A DNA stretch of 64,000 nucleotides from CAVONV01 sp963697355 (GCA_963697355.1 CAVONV010000021.1:496001-560000); one strand, 5' to 3'; counted from the first letter of the stretch, positions 36,076 to 45,800 are shown. Notes: generated by a model from the letters alone, not told the origin. Program-made: numbers and translations.

Positions 36076-36113
36076 AAAAAAAGAGGAGGTCCGCCGATTC
36101 GACGAACCTCCTC
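36076..36113 (-). terminator. Intrinsic terminator of the TonB/ExbBD operon
   Basis: On the minus strand GAGGAGGT and ACCTCCTC (36113-36106 and 36090-36083) form an 8-bp stem, followed by a run of seven T (36082-36076). It lies 20 bp after the last exbD gene. Confidence 0.9.
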
Positions 36114-36132
36114 AGCTTGAGTTTGGACTATA

Positions 36133-36543
36133 TCAAGAAGATGGAACGATACCGATCCTCTCGACTCCGTTACCTTTCGCAATATCCAGCACGGCTACAA
36201 CCTCGCCGTACCGAATCGTGGTTGATCCACGGAGGAATAGAGTCTTGTCAGCGCGAGTCTCGAACAGGTCTCTGATGCGGAGAGGGAGCTCTTCCCAGGA
36301 AACCGGTTGTTTGTTGATAGTAATGACTCCGGCATCATCGATATCCAAAACGAGCTGATTCGGATCTGGTTCCGATTGAGCACCGGTTTGGTCCCCGCTT
36401 GCCGGCAACTCGACATCCAGTCCTTGCTGGGTCAACGGAATCACCACCATGAAGATGATGAGTAGCACCAGCATGACGTCAATAAGGGGAGTGACGTTGA
36501 TGTCCGAACTCGGACCGCCTTTACTTCCGCCTCCCATTCCCAT
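36133..36543 (-). CDS. exbD: ExbD/TolR-family biopolymer transport protein (second copy)
   Basis: A 136-aa inner-membrane protein with one transmembrane helix (INVTPLIDVMLVLLIIFMVV, bearing the conserved Asp) and a periplasmic domain. It uses the proton motive force together with ExbB to energise TonB. AAGGAGT precedes the ATG. The conserved N-terminal Gly/Met-rich MGMGGGSKGG is shared with the upstream paralogue. Confidence 0.93.
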   Translation of the reverse strand: MGMGGGSKGGPSSDINVTPLIDVMLVLLIIFMVVIPLTQQGLDVELPASGDQTGAQSEPDPNQLVLDIDDAGVITINKQPVSWEELPLRIRDLFETRADKTLFLRGSTTIRYGEVVAVLDIAKGNGVERIGIVPSS

Positions 36544-36582
36544 GTGACAATACTCCTTATTGATTAAGGGGCTGATTACGTA

Positions 36583-37002
36583 CTAACCCCCTGCTACCCT
36601 TTCGGTCATGAGAGCAATCTCCTCGACACCACCCTCACGGCAGAGATCCATGACTTGCAGAACGTCTCCATAGTCGAGGTTCTCATCGGCCTTGAGGAAG
36701 ATGGTCTTGTCCGTTCGGACATCGAACTTCTCGCGGATTGAAGCCACGACGTCCGACCTCGGCACCGGCATCATGTCGAGGAATATCTGACCATCCACTC
36801 GGACAGCTAGGGTCACAGTGTCTTCGTTATCTGGGTGGTCTGCAGCGTAAGCCGCCGGGGGCAGCTTGACGTCGACACCTTTCTGCAGCATTGGTGTGAC
36901 CACCATGAAGATGATCAGCAGCACCAACATAATGTCGCACAATGGCGTGACATTGATGTTGGCATTCACGTCACCTTTCTTTCCGCCACCTCCCATTCCC
37001 AT
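36583..37002 (-). CDS. exbD: ExbD/TolR-family biopolymer transport protein (first copy)
   Basis: A 139-aa paralogue of the next gene: membrane helix INVTPLCDIMLVLLIIFMVVT with the proton-path Asp, then a periplasmic domain ending in GGVEEIALMTERV. AAGGAGG precedes the ATG. The two paralogues differ clearly outside the helix, so they may form a hetero-dimer. Confidence 0.93.
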   Translation of the reverse strand: MGMGGGGKKGDVNANINVTPLCDIMLVLLIIFMVVTPMLQKGVDVKLPPAAYAADHPDNEDTVTLAVRVDGQIFLDMMPVPRSDVVASIREKFDVRTDKTIFLKADENLDYGDVLQVMDLCREGGVEEIALMTERVAGG

Positions 37003-37033
37003 GGGTGACCTCCTTAAGTAATGACCTTTTCGG

Positions 37034-37714
37034 TTAGGCTACTGTCTTCTTCGCCATGAAGTCGATGAGCTCGGAAGCGCTGTTGTCCATCTCGACGCCG
37101 AATGCCTCGCACTTACCAGTAAAGTAGTTGAACGCCCACACGGCCGGAACGGCTACGAACAGACCGAAAGCGGTGCACACCAGAGCTTCAGAGATACCTG
37201 CGGACACGGCGCCGATACCACCGGACCCGGTCAAGGCCATACCGCGGAAAGCGTTGATGATGCCGACGACGGTACCGAACAGACCAACGAAGGGAGCCGT
37301 GGCGCCGATCGTTGCCAATCCGCCAAGTCCGCGCTTGAGGTCAATGTTGTTGACGGCAGTGGCGCGCTCGATGGCTCGGTGAGCAGCCTCTAGCATCTCG
37401 TCGCGGGTACCTGAATCAACGGACTCCTGCTGGAAGGTATATTCCTGAAGTCCTGCGAGGAGCACTTTCGCCAGGTGGCTGAACTTGAAGTCTTTCTTCT
37501 GGCTCACTTTGATCGCATCGTCGATCTTGTGATCCTTCAACAGCTTGGCGACCTGAGGCGCATAGGCCTTGGATTGCTTCCTTGCCTTGCTGTACGCCCA
37601 AGCGCGCTCAATCATCACACCGATCGAATATATCGACATGATGACCAAAACGAGGTTGGTGATAATGGCCGCGGGACCCATCGCCTCGATCATTTCCATT
37701 ACTCCGAACTGCAT
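37034..37714 (-). CDS. exbB: ExbB/TolQ-family proton channel protein
   Basis: A 226-aa membrane protein with three predicted helices. LGGLATIGATAPFVGLFGTVVGIINAFRG near residues 125-155 and GISEALVCTAFGLFVAVPAV are the MotA/TolQ/ExbB signature. Forms the pentameric channel for the two ExbDs. AAGGAGG precedes the ATG. Confidence 0.94.
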   Translation of the reverse strand: MQFGVMEMIEAMGPAAIITNLVLVIMSIYSIGVMIERAWAYSKARKQSKAYAPQVAKLLKDHKIDDAIKVSQKKDFKFSHLAKVLLAGLQEYTFQQESVDSGTRDEMLEAAHRAIERATAVNNIDLKRGLGGLATIGATAPFVGLFGTVVGIINAFRGMALTGSGGIGAVSAGISEALVCTAFGLFVAVPAVWAFNYFTGKCEAFGVEMDNSASELIDFMAKKTVA

Positions 37715-37757
37715 GCTGTCTCCTCCTTGCTTTTCGATGTGTAATAGCCTGAAATAA

Positions 37758-38477
37758 TTACTGCAATGCGAAATTCACGGTTACGGTCATGACAATGGGT
37801 ACGGGCACGCCGTTGAGCATGGTCGGTTCGTACTTCCATTGTTTCACCGCTGCCATAGCCGACTGATCCAACAAGGGAATAGATCGGAGAACTCGCACGT
37901 TGGTAACATTCCCTGCGGGGTCGATGATGGCCTCCAGAATCACGATTCCCTGAACACGAGCTTGCTTTGCGATGTCTGGATAGACGGGCGCTGCATCCTT
38001 GACCTTTCTCGGGGCCTTGATGTTACCGCCGACCCTCACCGGCTTGTCTTTCGGCGGTGGGGGTGGGGCTTCAGGCAAGCCTCCGACGATACCTCCGAGG
38101 ACGCCGCCCGGTACGCCGCCTTCCACGCCACCCGGTACACCAAAAAAGTCGATCCCCTCACCAATATCGTCCGGAACTTCGACGGGAGCCACAAACCTCG
38201 GCGTCTCGGTCATGACCGGCTTGGGTGCTGAAGGTCTCGCTCGTTTCGGTGGCGGTGGTGGTGGCGGTGGCGGTGGTGGCGGTGGCGGTGGCGCCATGAA
38301 CGTCATGATGCCTTGAGGGGTAGGTAGTGCGTCGGTGGCCATCAGCGGAACGATAACCATAATGGTGACGACCCCCAACTGAATGAATGTGGAGGTCAAA
38401 AAGCTTACGATGGACCTACCGAACGGCCTCCCAGCCCCTGAGGACTCCACTAGACCTGTCATAAATTCTCTGGGCAC
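37758..38477 (-). CDS. tonB: TonB energy transducer, proline- and VPGGV-rich
   Basis: A 239-aa protein with one N-terminal membrane helix (TFIQLGVVTIMVIVPLMA), a run of 14 prolines near residue 75, a Gly/Val spacer (GVPGGVLGGIVGG) and the C-terminal TonB domain (PVYPDIAKQARVQGIVILEA, then VKQWKYEPTMLNGVPVP). It spans the periplasm to open outer-membrane receptors. The start appears to be GTG at 38477 with AAAGGAG upstream; an ATG lies five codons inside. The polyproline run makes EF-P relevant to its translation. Confidence 0.92.
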   Translation of the reverse strand: MPREFMTGLVESSGAGRPFGRSIVSFLTSTFIQLGVVTIMVIVPLMATDALPTPQGIMTFMAPPPPPPPPPPPPPPPKRARPSAPKPVMTETPRFVAPVEVPDDIGEGIDFFGVPGGVEGGVPGGVLGGIVGGLPEAPPPPPKDKPVRVGGNIKAPRKVKDAAPVYPDIAKQARVQGIVILEAIIDPAGNVTNVRVLRSIPLLDQSAMAAVKQWKYEPTMLNGVPVPIVMTVTVNFALQ

Positions 38478-38962
38478 GGTAATTAGCGCTCCTTTCCTGA
38501 CGGGAGGTAGTTAGGTCCCCTACCTGGTTGATTGAAAAATGGCCCGACCAAAGAGGACAGACCCATTACATAGACACCCGCTTAGACACCGGGTTTGACC
38601 GTAGGGTTCCCTACGAAAAACACGTTTTTCGTCCTTTTTCGTCGAGTGGGAATCCTGGGTCAACATCCGATTGGCCTCGAAGGCGCCAAGACTTACGAGC
38701 GAAGAATACTATCTCTGTCCTCGGGATCTGTCAAGGACCATCTTACCGCTCAGTAAGTGCTTGAGAGGCACCCAGTTAGACTCTTGGGCGCCCCAAGTAG
38801 AACCCAGTACCCAGAACCCAAGTACTCGAGGATAAGACAAAGAACGTGCCCAAACGCGAGTCCGGATCCGAGACATGGAACGCGGGCTCCGGATCAGCGG
38901 ATGTGGGATTCTTGAATTCTTGGGTTCTTGAGTTCTTGAATTCTTACAAAGTGTGGCGTGTC
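38478..38962. other. Intergenic region with TTCTTGAATTC and AAGTACTCGAG motifs
   Basis: No gene. It holds TTCTTGAATTCTTGGG, then TTCTTGAGTTCTTGAATTC near 38908-38942, and AAGTACTCGAGG at 38820, motifs similar to the palindrome at 31741 and the repeat at 46200-46255. Such sequences can fold back on themselves and may end transcription of the second tonB gene's neighbour. Confidence 0.45.
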
Positions 38963-39787
38963 TTAGTATAAGTTGAACGTGACCACGAGCTCGGCGATGG
39001 TGGCTACAGGGCGCCCGTTCTTCGTAGCAGGCCGGAACAGCCAATCTTTTTCAACCACTCGAACCGCTTCTGAATCGAGCTCCGGGATGGATCGGATGAT
39101 GTCCAGGACCTTCACCTTTCCTTTCACGTCGATGAGCGCTCTGAGGACCACTTCGCCGGAGAGTTTCTTCCGAATCGCCTCCACGGTGTAGGTGGGACGG
39201 GGCATTCGTATCGGCCGGGGGCCGGTGTCTGGATCGCGAACGTGCGGAACGCCCGTTCCTGTACCACCAATAACACCTCCGACAACGCCGCCGGGAACAC
39301 CGCCCACCACTCCTCCGGGGACGCCACCCTCCATACCCAGTGGGTGACCAAAATCCCACCCATCTTCCGCTCCGAAATCCATTTCAACCCTGGGCCTGAG
39401 GATTTCATCGGGTATGTTCTCTGTCCAGGCCAGTCGGTCCGAATTGAAGGTCTGATCCACACCGTCTTGTTCGTCCGCATCGGGTGTCGGTTCTGGCACC
39501 TCGTCCTCCGGTTGTTCGCGCATTAGAGGATCGCCGCTCTTGAGAGGTGGAGGGGGGGGCGGAGCGAAGCTCAAGTACAAAGGAACGAGCTCGGGCACCA
39601 TGTCTTCCAGCATGAACATGGGGACGAGAATGAAGGTAAGGAGAACGCCGATGTGGATGGCCAAGGCAATGGTAACAGTGGCCCATCGTTGTTTCTTGAC
39701 TTGGGGAGGAGGCGAAAGCGACGGTTCCCGCCAGAAACTCGGGTTCCGCCGACGTTTTTCTCTCTCGCGGTGACAGAGGTCTAGCAA
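38963..39787 (-). CDS. tonB: Second TonB-like energy transducer
   Basis: A 274-aa paralogue: cytoplasmic Arg-rich start, one membrane helix (TVTIALAIHIGVLLTFILV), PPPPPPLKSG, an acidic stretch (EDEVPEPTPDADEQDG), a GGVPGGVVGGVPGGVVGGV spacer and a C-terminal TonB domain (RPTYTVEAIRKKLSGEVVLR, then DWLFRPATKNGRPV). The start is probably TTG at 39787. It is separated from the exb cluster by 485 bp and precedes secF downstream on the same strand; it may serve a different set of receptors. Confidence 0.88.
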   Translation of the reverse strand: MLDLCHREREKRRRNPSFWREPSLSPPPQVKKQRWATVTIALAIHIGVLLTFILVPMFMLEDMVPELVPLYLSFAPPPPPPLKSGDPLMREQPEDEVPEPTPDADEQDGVDQTFNSDRLAWTENIPDEILRPRVEMDFGAEDGWDFGHPLGMEGGVPGGVVGGVPGGVVGGVIGGTGTGVPHVRDPDTGPRPIRMPRPTYTVEAIRKKLSGEVVLRALIDVKGKVKVLDIIRSIPELDSEAVRVVEKDWLFRPATKNGRPVATIAELVVTFNLY

Positions 39788-39903
39788 GCCGATGTCTTTG
39801 CTTTCGCCTCCGATCGTTGAGCCTCTTCAAGGCTCGAGCGTTCGAGCTATTCGATCGATCGTTTCTCACCTATTCACATTATAGCCCCGGGAGGAGCCAG
39901 TCG

Positions 39904-40861
39904 CTATATTCGCACTGTCTTGGTTTCCGGGCCTTCCTTCTTCTTCGTCCCAGCGGGCTTGTCTCTGAGTTTCCTCCACCAGATGACGATCGGTGACGCG
40001 ATGGCAACGGAAGAGTAGGTGCCGATGACGACACCCGCGACGAAAACAAAGGCGAAGCCCCTCAGGACTTCGCCGCCGAGCACGATACAACGCCACGACG
40101 ACGACCAAAGTGAGTCCGGAGGTCAACACCGTTCGACGTAGCGTTTGGTTGATAGAAAGATTGATGACCTCGTAGAGGGATTGACGTCGCACCAAACGTC
40201 GGTTCTCTCGAACTCGATCGAAAATGACGATGGTGTCGTTGACCGAATAACCCATCAAGCTGAGGAAGGCGGCGATCACGTTCAAGCTGATGTCATAGTT
40301 GAATATCGAAACGAGGGCCAGAGTGAGCACTACATCGTGAATGATGGCCACCGTGGCTCCTACCCCGTATATCAACTCAAAGCGAAATCCGATATAGATG
40401 AGCATCGCTCCAAGAGCCAGCAAAATCGCGTTGCGGGCTTTGGTGCGAAGCTCTTGACCGACAATGGGACCTACAATCTCTGTGCTCGTGTCGACGAGCT
40501 CGTTGCCTTCGATTCCCCGCAGGATGCCAATGATTTGATTTGCGGTGGCGTCGAGGTCACCCGCGTCCTCCGCGCGGCGTTCGACGCGGACCATGATTTC
40601 GTTCAACTCTTCTCGGTCGTAGCGTTGAATGATGGCTTCGCCGATACCGGCTCCTGACAATGCTTGCCGGATCGCATCGACCTGGGGCGTCGATTCGAAC
40701 TTCGCGGTGACGATGGTCCCCTCGGAGAAATCAATGCCGTAGCGCAAGCCTCCCTTGCGATAAACGTCGGCGAGGCCCAGGGCGAAGACGATCAAAGAGA
40801 CGAGGAAGAAGTACCATCGGTACTTCAGCCAATCGATTTTAGTGTCGCCAAGAATATCCAT
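39904..40861 (-). CDS. secF: Protein translocase subunit SecF (frameshift near C-terminus)
   Basis: Inner-membrane SecDF component that uses the proton gradient to pull proteins out of the Sec channel. KGGLRYGIDFSEGTIV and the helix block GYSVNDTIVIFDRVREN are present. As read, the frame goes off after VVVVALY and ends at 39866 in nonsense. Dropping the extra base near 40084 restores LGGEVLRGFAFVFVAGV and IGTYSSVAIASPIVIWW, with a stop at 39904. SecF is conserved and important, so a sequencing indel is the likeliest cause. Confidence 0.92.
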
Positions 40862-40873
40862 GGTGCTCTTCCG

Positions 40874-42430
40874 CTAAATGCTCAGCGCCTCGACCTGTCG
40901 TTGGCCTCCGAGGACCAGGTCGAAGATGAAGCGCGAGACGAAAATGGCCGTAAACATGTTCGATAGCAAGCCGATGCTCAGAGTCACGGCAAAACCTTGT
41001 ACCGGGCCGGTGCCGAACTGAAAGAGGATGGCTGCCGCTATCAAACTGGTCAAGTTTGCATCGAAGATCGTCCAGAAGACTTTCCCAAAGCCCGCCGAAA
41101 TCGCGGTGCGAGGCGTTTTGCCGCCCCGCATTTCTTCCTTGATGCGTTCGAAAATGAGGACGTTCGCGTCCACGCCCATGCCGATGGTGAGGATGACTCC
41201 TGCAATGCCGGGCAAGGTAAGAGTGGCGCCAAAGTAGGCCATAGCGCCCATCAATATGATCAAATTGAGAAACAAGGCGACGATGGCATTCACTCCGGAA
41301 AGTCGGTAGTAAAGGAGGATAAATAGCACAACTCCGGCGAGTCCCACGATGGAAGCCATGATCCCGCTTCTGATGGAGTCCATCCCCAAGCTGGGTCCGA
41401 CCGTACGCTCTTCCAGGTACTCGAGCGATGCCGGGAGAGCGCCGGAGCGCAAGACCAGCGCGAGATCCAAGGCTTCCTGGTTCGTGAATTGTCCCGTGAT
41501 GCGCCCCGAGCCCGAGGGGATGGCCGTCTCGATGACGGGCGCCGAAGTGACTTGCCCATCCATGACAATCGCGAGCTGTCGGCCGATGTTGGCTTGGGTA
41601 GAGCGACGGAACTTGGAAGAAGCATCAGGTTTGAGTGTGAAATTGACGCTAGGGAGGTTGGTGTCGTAGTCGATAGACGGTCGAGCGTTCTTGAGATCTC
41701 GGCCGGTAATAACGGGGAGATCCTCCACTAGGTAATACACTGTATCTGTGGCACCTGTTTGCGAGACGCCAGGCAAGATCTCGGTTCCAGCGGCCGGCTC
41801 ACTCCGTCCAGCTAGAAGCTGTTCTCGCGATCCTGCGGCTCTTTCCACCAGCTTGAGCTCGAGCTTTGCCGTGGAGCGGATGATGTTTTTCGCTCGGTCA
41901 ACGTCTTCGAACCCAGGCAGCTGGACTAGGATTTGGTCGCCTGTGTCACCGTGGGGGGCGATGAGCGGTTCCGCGACTCCAAGGGCATCGACTCTGCGAC
42001 GGATAGTCTCGATGGCCTGTGTGAGCGTCTCGTCTCGAACCTGTTTCCGTTCGAGGGATGTCATCTCGAGCTCCCAGGTGCCGGCGCCTGCGCTCCTGGA
42101 TTCCCAAGTCGAGAAGTTGGTTTCGAGCAGCTGTCGAACTTCAGGCTCTTGAGATGAGTCCACGCCGGTGAGTCGGAATCGACCCAGGTCTTCCTTCGCC
42201 AGCTCCCCAAACGAAATGCTTTCATCGTCGAGCAGCAGACCAAGGCCCTCCACCGCCTCATCAGTGATCGCGTTCAGGGCGTCCTCCATATGAACCTTCA
42301 TAATGAGGTGGATGCCGCCCTGCAAATCGAGGCCAAGATTGATTTTTTCGCCGGGAGGGACCATGGACCAGATGCAAACGCCTGCCACGATGAGTATGAG
42401 CAAGCCTTTCCAGCGTAAGTTTTTTCTCAT
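40874..42430 (-). CDS. secD: Protein translocase subunit SecD
   Basis: A 518-aa partner of SecF. N-terminal membrane helix, LGLDLQGGIHLIMKV near residue 32, the periplasmic P1 domain, and the C-terminal membrane block (PSLGMDSIRSGIMASI, then GIAGVILTIGMGVDANVLIF). Six membrane segments overall. Twelve bases separate it from secF, and yajC lies directly upstream. Confidence 0.96.
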   Translation of the reverse strand: MRKNLRWKGLLILIVAGVCIWSMVPPGEKINLGLDLQGGIHLIMKVHMEDALNAITDEAVEGLGLLLDDESISFGELAKEDLGRFRLTGVDSSQEPEVRQLLETNFSTWESRSAGAGTWELEMTSLERKQVRDETLTQAIETIRRRVDALGVAEPLIAPHGDTGDQILVQLPGFEDVDRAKNIIRSTAKLELKLVERAAGSREQLLAGRSEPAAGTEILPGVSQTGATDTVYYLVEDLPVITGRDLKNARPSIDYDTNLPSVNFTLKPDASSKFRRSTQANIGRQLAIVMDGQVTSAPVIETAIPSGSGRITGQFTNQEALDLALVLRSGALPASLEYLEERTVGPSLGMDSIRSGIMASIVGLAGVVLFILLYYRLSGVNAIVALFLNLIILMGAMAYFGATLTLPGIAGVILTIGMGVDANVLIFERIKEEMRGGKTPRTAISAGFGKVFWTIFDANLTSLIAAAILFQFGTGPVQGFAVTLSIGLLSNMFTAIFVSRFIFDLVLGGQRQVEALSI

Positions 42431-42497
42431 GGGATTAGTCGACTCCAGTTGGATCGCCTGGACCCTTGCGTCCTTTTACCAAGCTCTTTCAGCTTGT

Positions 42498-42815
42498 CTA
42501 GCTAGTGGGTTTCGTTGGCTCCGACGCCAGTCTCGCGACGGCAGACTTGGCGACCTGAATCTTGACGTGGTCGGAAATGCGAAGCTGTACGACATCGTCG
42601 GAAACCCCGACAACAGTGCCATAGATGCCTCCGTTGGTGACGACCTTGTCTCCGTTCTTGAGCGCGGAGAGCATCTGTTCCATTTCTCTCTGGCGTTTCC
42701 GCATCGGGCGGAACACGATGAAATAAAAGATAGCAAAAATGATGAGGATAAGAACGAGCTGGTCGCTGAATCCAGTACCTCGGCCTCCTGGCCCGGCCAT
42801 CAGTATCGACAACAT
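42498..42815 (-). CDS. yajC: Sec translocase accessory protein YajC
   Basis: About 105 aa with one membrane helix (LVLILIIFAIFYFIVFRPM), RQREMEQMLSALKNGDKVVTNGG and a small beta domain. ATG at 42815 (MLSILMAGPGG) chosen; the frame remains open upstream into a repeat element. Forms the yajC-secD-secF operon. Confidence 0.93.
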   Translation of the reverse strand: MLSILMAGPGGRGTGFSDQLVLILIIFAIFYFIVFRPMRKRQREMEQMLSALKNGDKVVTNGGIYGTVVGVSDDVVQLRISDHVKIQVAKSAVARLASEPTKPTS

Positions 42816-42889
42816 CCCCACATCATAGTTCAGGGCAAATGGGGACTGCAAATTCAAGAAGCAGTCGAGCCCGCCTGAGCACAAGGCTT

Positions 42890-42965
42890 CCGCCTTCGCC
42901 AAGGCTATGGCGGACAAGACGGCGGGGCTGCGGACGCTTTTGCGTAATCGATTGAGCGAAGGCGG
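42890..42965. repeat. CCGCCTTCGC inverted-repeat element
   Basis: CCGCCTTCGC (42890-42899) and GCGAAGGCGG (42956-42965) pair perfectly across 56 bases that include a small ACGC-TTTT-GCGT hairpin. The ends are the same as in the element at 22200-22274; the interior differs. Confidence 0.65.
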
Positions 42966-43185
42966 ACAGAAAGCAGTTAGCAGACAGCATCTGCGATCCT
43001 ATGGACCGCCGCCCAGCAAGTGAACGCTCCTTGGCCGGTCGTTGTCAATGGCCCGATTCCGGCAAGATACGGAACAAAACAATGTAGACTCAACGCCTGT
43101 GGCAACCTGCAGACTGCTCGACCCGCCTCTGCCGGCGGCGGCGGAAACACAAGAACTAGAGAAGGCCCTGAATCGGAAGAAAGGA

Positions 43186-44295
43186 CTAATCCAAGGGCTC
43201 CGACAGTTGGGCGGTTATGTCGCGGCGGAAGGATTCGAACCGATCTTCCTCGATGGCCTTGCGTATATATCCCATCAGCGCCAAGTAGAAACTCAGATTA
43301 TGAATGGTATTGAGCGTCGCGGCGGTCATCTCCTTGACCTGGTAGAGGTGCCTCAAGTAGGCCCGCGAGAAGCTCGAGCAGGTATAACAGGTGCATTCAC
43401 TGTCGAGAGGGGACTCGTCTTCTGTGTGGCGAGCGTTTTTGATGGATATTTTGCCATGATGGGTGAACAGAGTACCGTTCCGGGCATTTCGGGTCGGCAG
43501 AACGCAGTCGAACATGTCCACACCCCGGGCGACGGACTCGAGCAAATCCGTAGGGGTACCCGCGCCCATCAGATACCGCGGCCGGTCCACGGGAAGCTCT
43601 GCAGTACTTACTTCGGTCATCTCTCGGGTGAGCTCAGTCGGCTCACCGACCGCTAGCCCGCCGATGCCGTATCCGTCGAATCCCAGATCTACGAGTGCGC
43701 GGGCGTTGGCCCGCCTCACGTCAGGCGAGACGCCTCCCTGCACAATTCCGAACAAGGCCTGATCGGAGCGGTGACGGGTTTTGAGAGAGCGTTCAGCCCA
43801 TCGTAGGCTCCGCTCGGCTGCCTCTTGCACCTCCTGGGTACTCGAGGGATAGATGACGCATTCGTCGAGGACCATGGCGATGTCCGAGCCCAACTTCTCT
43901 TGGATGGAGACCGCGCGTTCCGGCGTCAAAAAGTGCGAGCTGCCGTCGATATGAGATCGGAATGTGACGCCTTCGTCGGTGACCTTCCGAAGCGCGGCAA
44001 GGCTCGCTACTTGAAAACCACCGCTGTCGGTGAGGATCGGGCCGTTCCAGTTGATGAATCGATGGAGGCCACCTAGAGTCTCCACTCTTTCTGCTCCCGG
44101 CCGGAGCATCAGGTGGTAAGTATTCGACAGAAGGATTTGTGACCCGACCTCCTTGACCTGCCGGTGTGTGAGGGATTTGACCGATCCCTGAGTGGCCACA
44201 GGCATGAAGGCCGGTGTGTCCACGGATCCGTGGCCCGTCCGCAGCTTTCCGCGACGAGCGCCGGAGGACTGACTCAATAGCTCAAAAAAGGACAT
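43186..44295 (-). CDS. tgt: Queuine/preQ1 tRNA-ribosyltransferase
   Basis: A 369-aa enzyme exchanging guanine 34 of GUN-anticodon tRNAs for a queuosine precursor. FMPVATQGSVKSL, ILTDSGGFQVASL (catalytic Asp region), FDCVLPTRNARNGTLFT, and zinc ligands in CTCYTCSSFSRAYLRHL. Full length. No other queuosine genes are in the window. Confidence 0.96.
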   Translation of the reverse strand: MSFFELLSQSSGARRGKLRTGHGSVDTPAFMPVATQGSVKSLTHRQVKEVGSQILLSNTYHLMLRPGAERVETLGGLHRFINWNGPILTDSGGFQVASLAALRKVTDEGVTFRSHIDGSSHFLTPERAVSIQEKLGSDIAMVLDECVIYPSSTQEVQEAAERSLRWAERSLKTRHRSDQALFGIVQGGVSPDVRRANARALVDLGFDGYGIGGLAVGEPTELTREMTEVSTAELPVDRPRYLMGAGTPTDLLESVARGVDMFDCVLPTRNARNGTLFTHHGKISIKNARHTEDESPLDSECTCYTCSSFSRAYLRHLYQVKEMTAATLNTIHNLSFYLALMGYIRKAIEEDRFESFRRDITAQLSEPLD

Positions 44296-44299
44296 AACT

Positions 44300-44460
44300 G
44301 TTAGGAGAAAGTAGAAAGTAGAAAGTACCCAAGGGTCGGCTCCGCACCTCCTTCCTCCTTTATTCTTTCTCCTTCATCACTGTTGTCAACAGGAAGGATA
44401 GAGTAGAACGTAGAAATTAGGAAGTAGTCCTCCTTTATTCTTTCTCCTTCATTCATTAAG
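44300..44460. repeat. Two polypurine/polypyrimidine fold-back units between tgt and ddl
   Basis: AGAAAGTAGAAAGTAGAAAG is followed about 45 bp later by CTCCTTTATTCTTTCTCCTT, then GTAGAAATTAGGAAGTAG and a second CTCCTTTATTCTTTCTCCTT. The two pyrimidine halves are direct repeats. Located in the divergent gap, so the ddl promoter must lie within or beside it. Confidence 0.6.
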
Positions 44461-44481
44461 ATCCGGAACAGGAGATTACCC

Positions 44482-45612
44482 GTGAAGAAACTCAGAATCG
44501 GAATTCTCTTCGGAGGTCGTTCCGCCGAGCACGAGGTTTCGTTGCGCTCGGCCGCGTCGGTAGTGGCCGCCCTAGACCGAGCCAAGTACGAAGTCGTGCC
44601 CATCAAGATCGAAAAAAACGGAAGTTGGGAACTGCCCTCTGCCGGTGCCCATCCTTTCTTGGAAGGAATCGTTGGAGATCTGTCGAGAAAAGTCGCCCTT
44701 CTTGCCGATCCAACCTCTCCAGATCTCTTGCTCTTCGATCCCGAGCAAGGCGTATGGAAGACGACAGAAGCAGGCCGGCTCGATGTGGTTTTTCCTGTGC
44801 TACATGGCACCTACGGCGAAGACGGCACCATACAAGGTCTTCTCGAGTTGGCAGGTATTCCCATTGTTGGTGCCGGAGCCGCCGCCTCCTCGGTCGGAAT
44901 GGACAAGGTGTTGATGAAGTCCATCTTTCGCCAACAATCGTTACCTGTGCTCGACTACGTTGTTGTTCACGCTTTTGAATGGCAACGAAATGGAGATGCT
45001 ACGGTTTCTCTGATCGAAGGATCATTGACCTATCCCATTTTTGTCAAGCCGGCGAATCTCGGTTCGAGTGTGGGCGTGAGCAAAGTGAAAAATCGGCAAG
45101 GGATTGCTGATGCGATCGAGCAAGCGTTCAAGTTTGATCGTAAAGTCGTCGTCGAGCAGGGTATCGATGCTCGGGAGATAGAGGTGAGTGTGCTGGGAAA
45201 CGATGAACCGATTGCCTCTATTCCGGGAGAGATCGTACCCTCACGAGAGTTCTATGATTACCAAGCGAAATACATTGATGATGACTCCGAGCTCTTGATT
45301 CCTGCATTGCTCGACAAAAAGACCACGGAAAGAGTCCAAGAGATTAGCAGGGCCGCTTTTCGGGCATTGGATGTATCAGGCATGTCGAGAGTCGACTTCT
45401 TACTCGATCGATCGAGCGAATCAATCTACTTGAACGAGCTCAACACAATTCCTGGTTTCACTTCGATAAGTATGTATCCAAAACTGTGGGAAGCCACGGG
45501 GCTCCCGATGCCCAAACTCGTTGATCGGCTCGTTGAGCTCGCCCTCGAAAAGGCCGAAAGTCGGGCCAAATTGGAAACAACCCACCCGGATCCCTGCGGC
45601 GAAAATCGCTAG
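44482..45612 (+). CDS. ddl: D-alanine--D-alanine ligase
   Basis: A 376-aa ATP-grasp enzyme making D-Ala-D-Ala for peptidoglycan. GGRSAEHEVSLRSA at residue 11, VFPVLHGTYGEDGTIQGLLE near 100, FVKPANLGSSVGVSKV near 190 and YLNELNTIPGFTSISMYPKLW near 315 are classic Ddl motifs. GTG start with CAGGAG at 7 nt. Confidence 0.96.
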   Translation: MKKLRIGILFGGRSAEHEVSLRSAASVVAALDRAKYEVVPIKIEKNGSWELPSAGAHPFLEGIVGDLSRKVALLADPTSPDLLLFDPEQGVWKTTEAGRLDVVFPVLHGTYGEDGTIQGLLELAGIPIVGAGAAASSVGMDKVLMKSIFRQQSLPVLDYVVVHAFEWQRNGDATVSLIEGSLTYPIFVKPANLGSSVGVSKVKNRQGIADAIEQAFKFDRKVVVEQGIDAREIEVSVLGNDEPIASIPGEIVPSREFYDYQAKYIDDDSELLIPALLDKKTTERVQEISRAAFRALDVSGMSRVDFLLDRSSESIYLNELNTIPGFTSISMYPKLWEATGLPMPKLVDRLVELALEKAESRAKLETTHPDPCGENR

Positions 45613-45765
45613 GGGCGGATCCACACTTTCGTCTTATTATCTTCAAAAAATACTGCGCCCAAATAAAAGCCCCTATTGATGCGGGTATTCGCGATCTCGC
45701 CAAAACGGCATCAGGCTAACGTTCTCAATACAAAGAGAAAAAATGATCGGGGGTGCAAAAAATGC

Positions 45766-45794
45766 TTGACAGGTGTGGGGACCTTCCCTATCCT
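45766..45794 (+). promoter_or_regulatory. Strong sigma-70 promoter
   Basis: Perfect TTGACA (45766-45771), a 17-bp spacer, then TATCCT (45789-45794). Transcription should start near 45801 and run through a leader of about 230 nt into the lysine-rich mini-protein. Confidence 0.8.
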
Positions 45795-45800
45795 ACATCT

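Noticed and set aside
35282..36275. Several overlapping ORFs in the gap before the exbD operon, and a tRNA-like GAGTGGCTGAG string
   Set aside because: The frames have no family features; the tRNA-like string cannot be folded into a cloverleaf with an acceptor stem.
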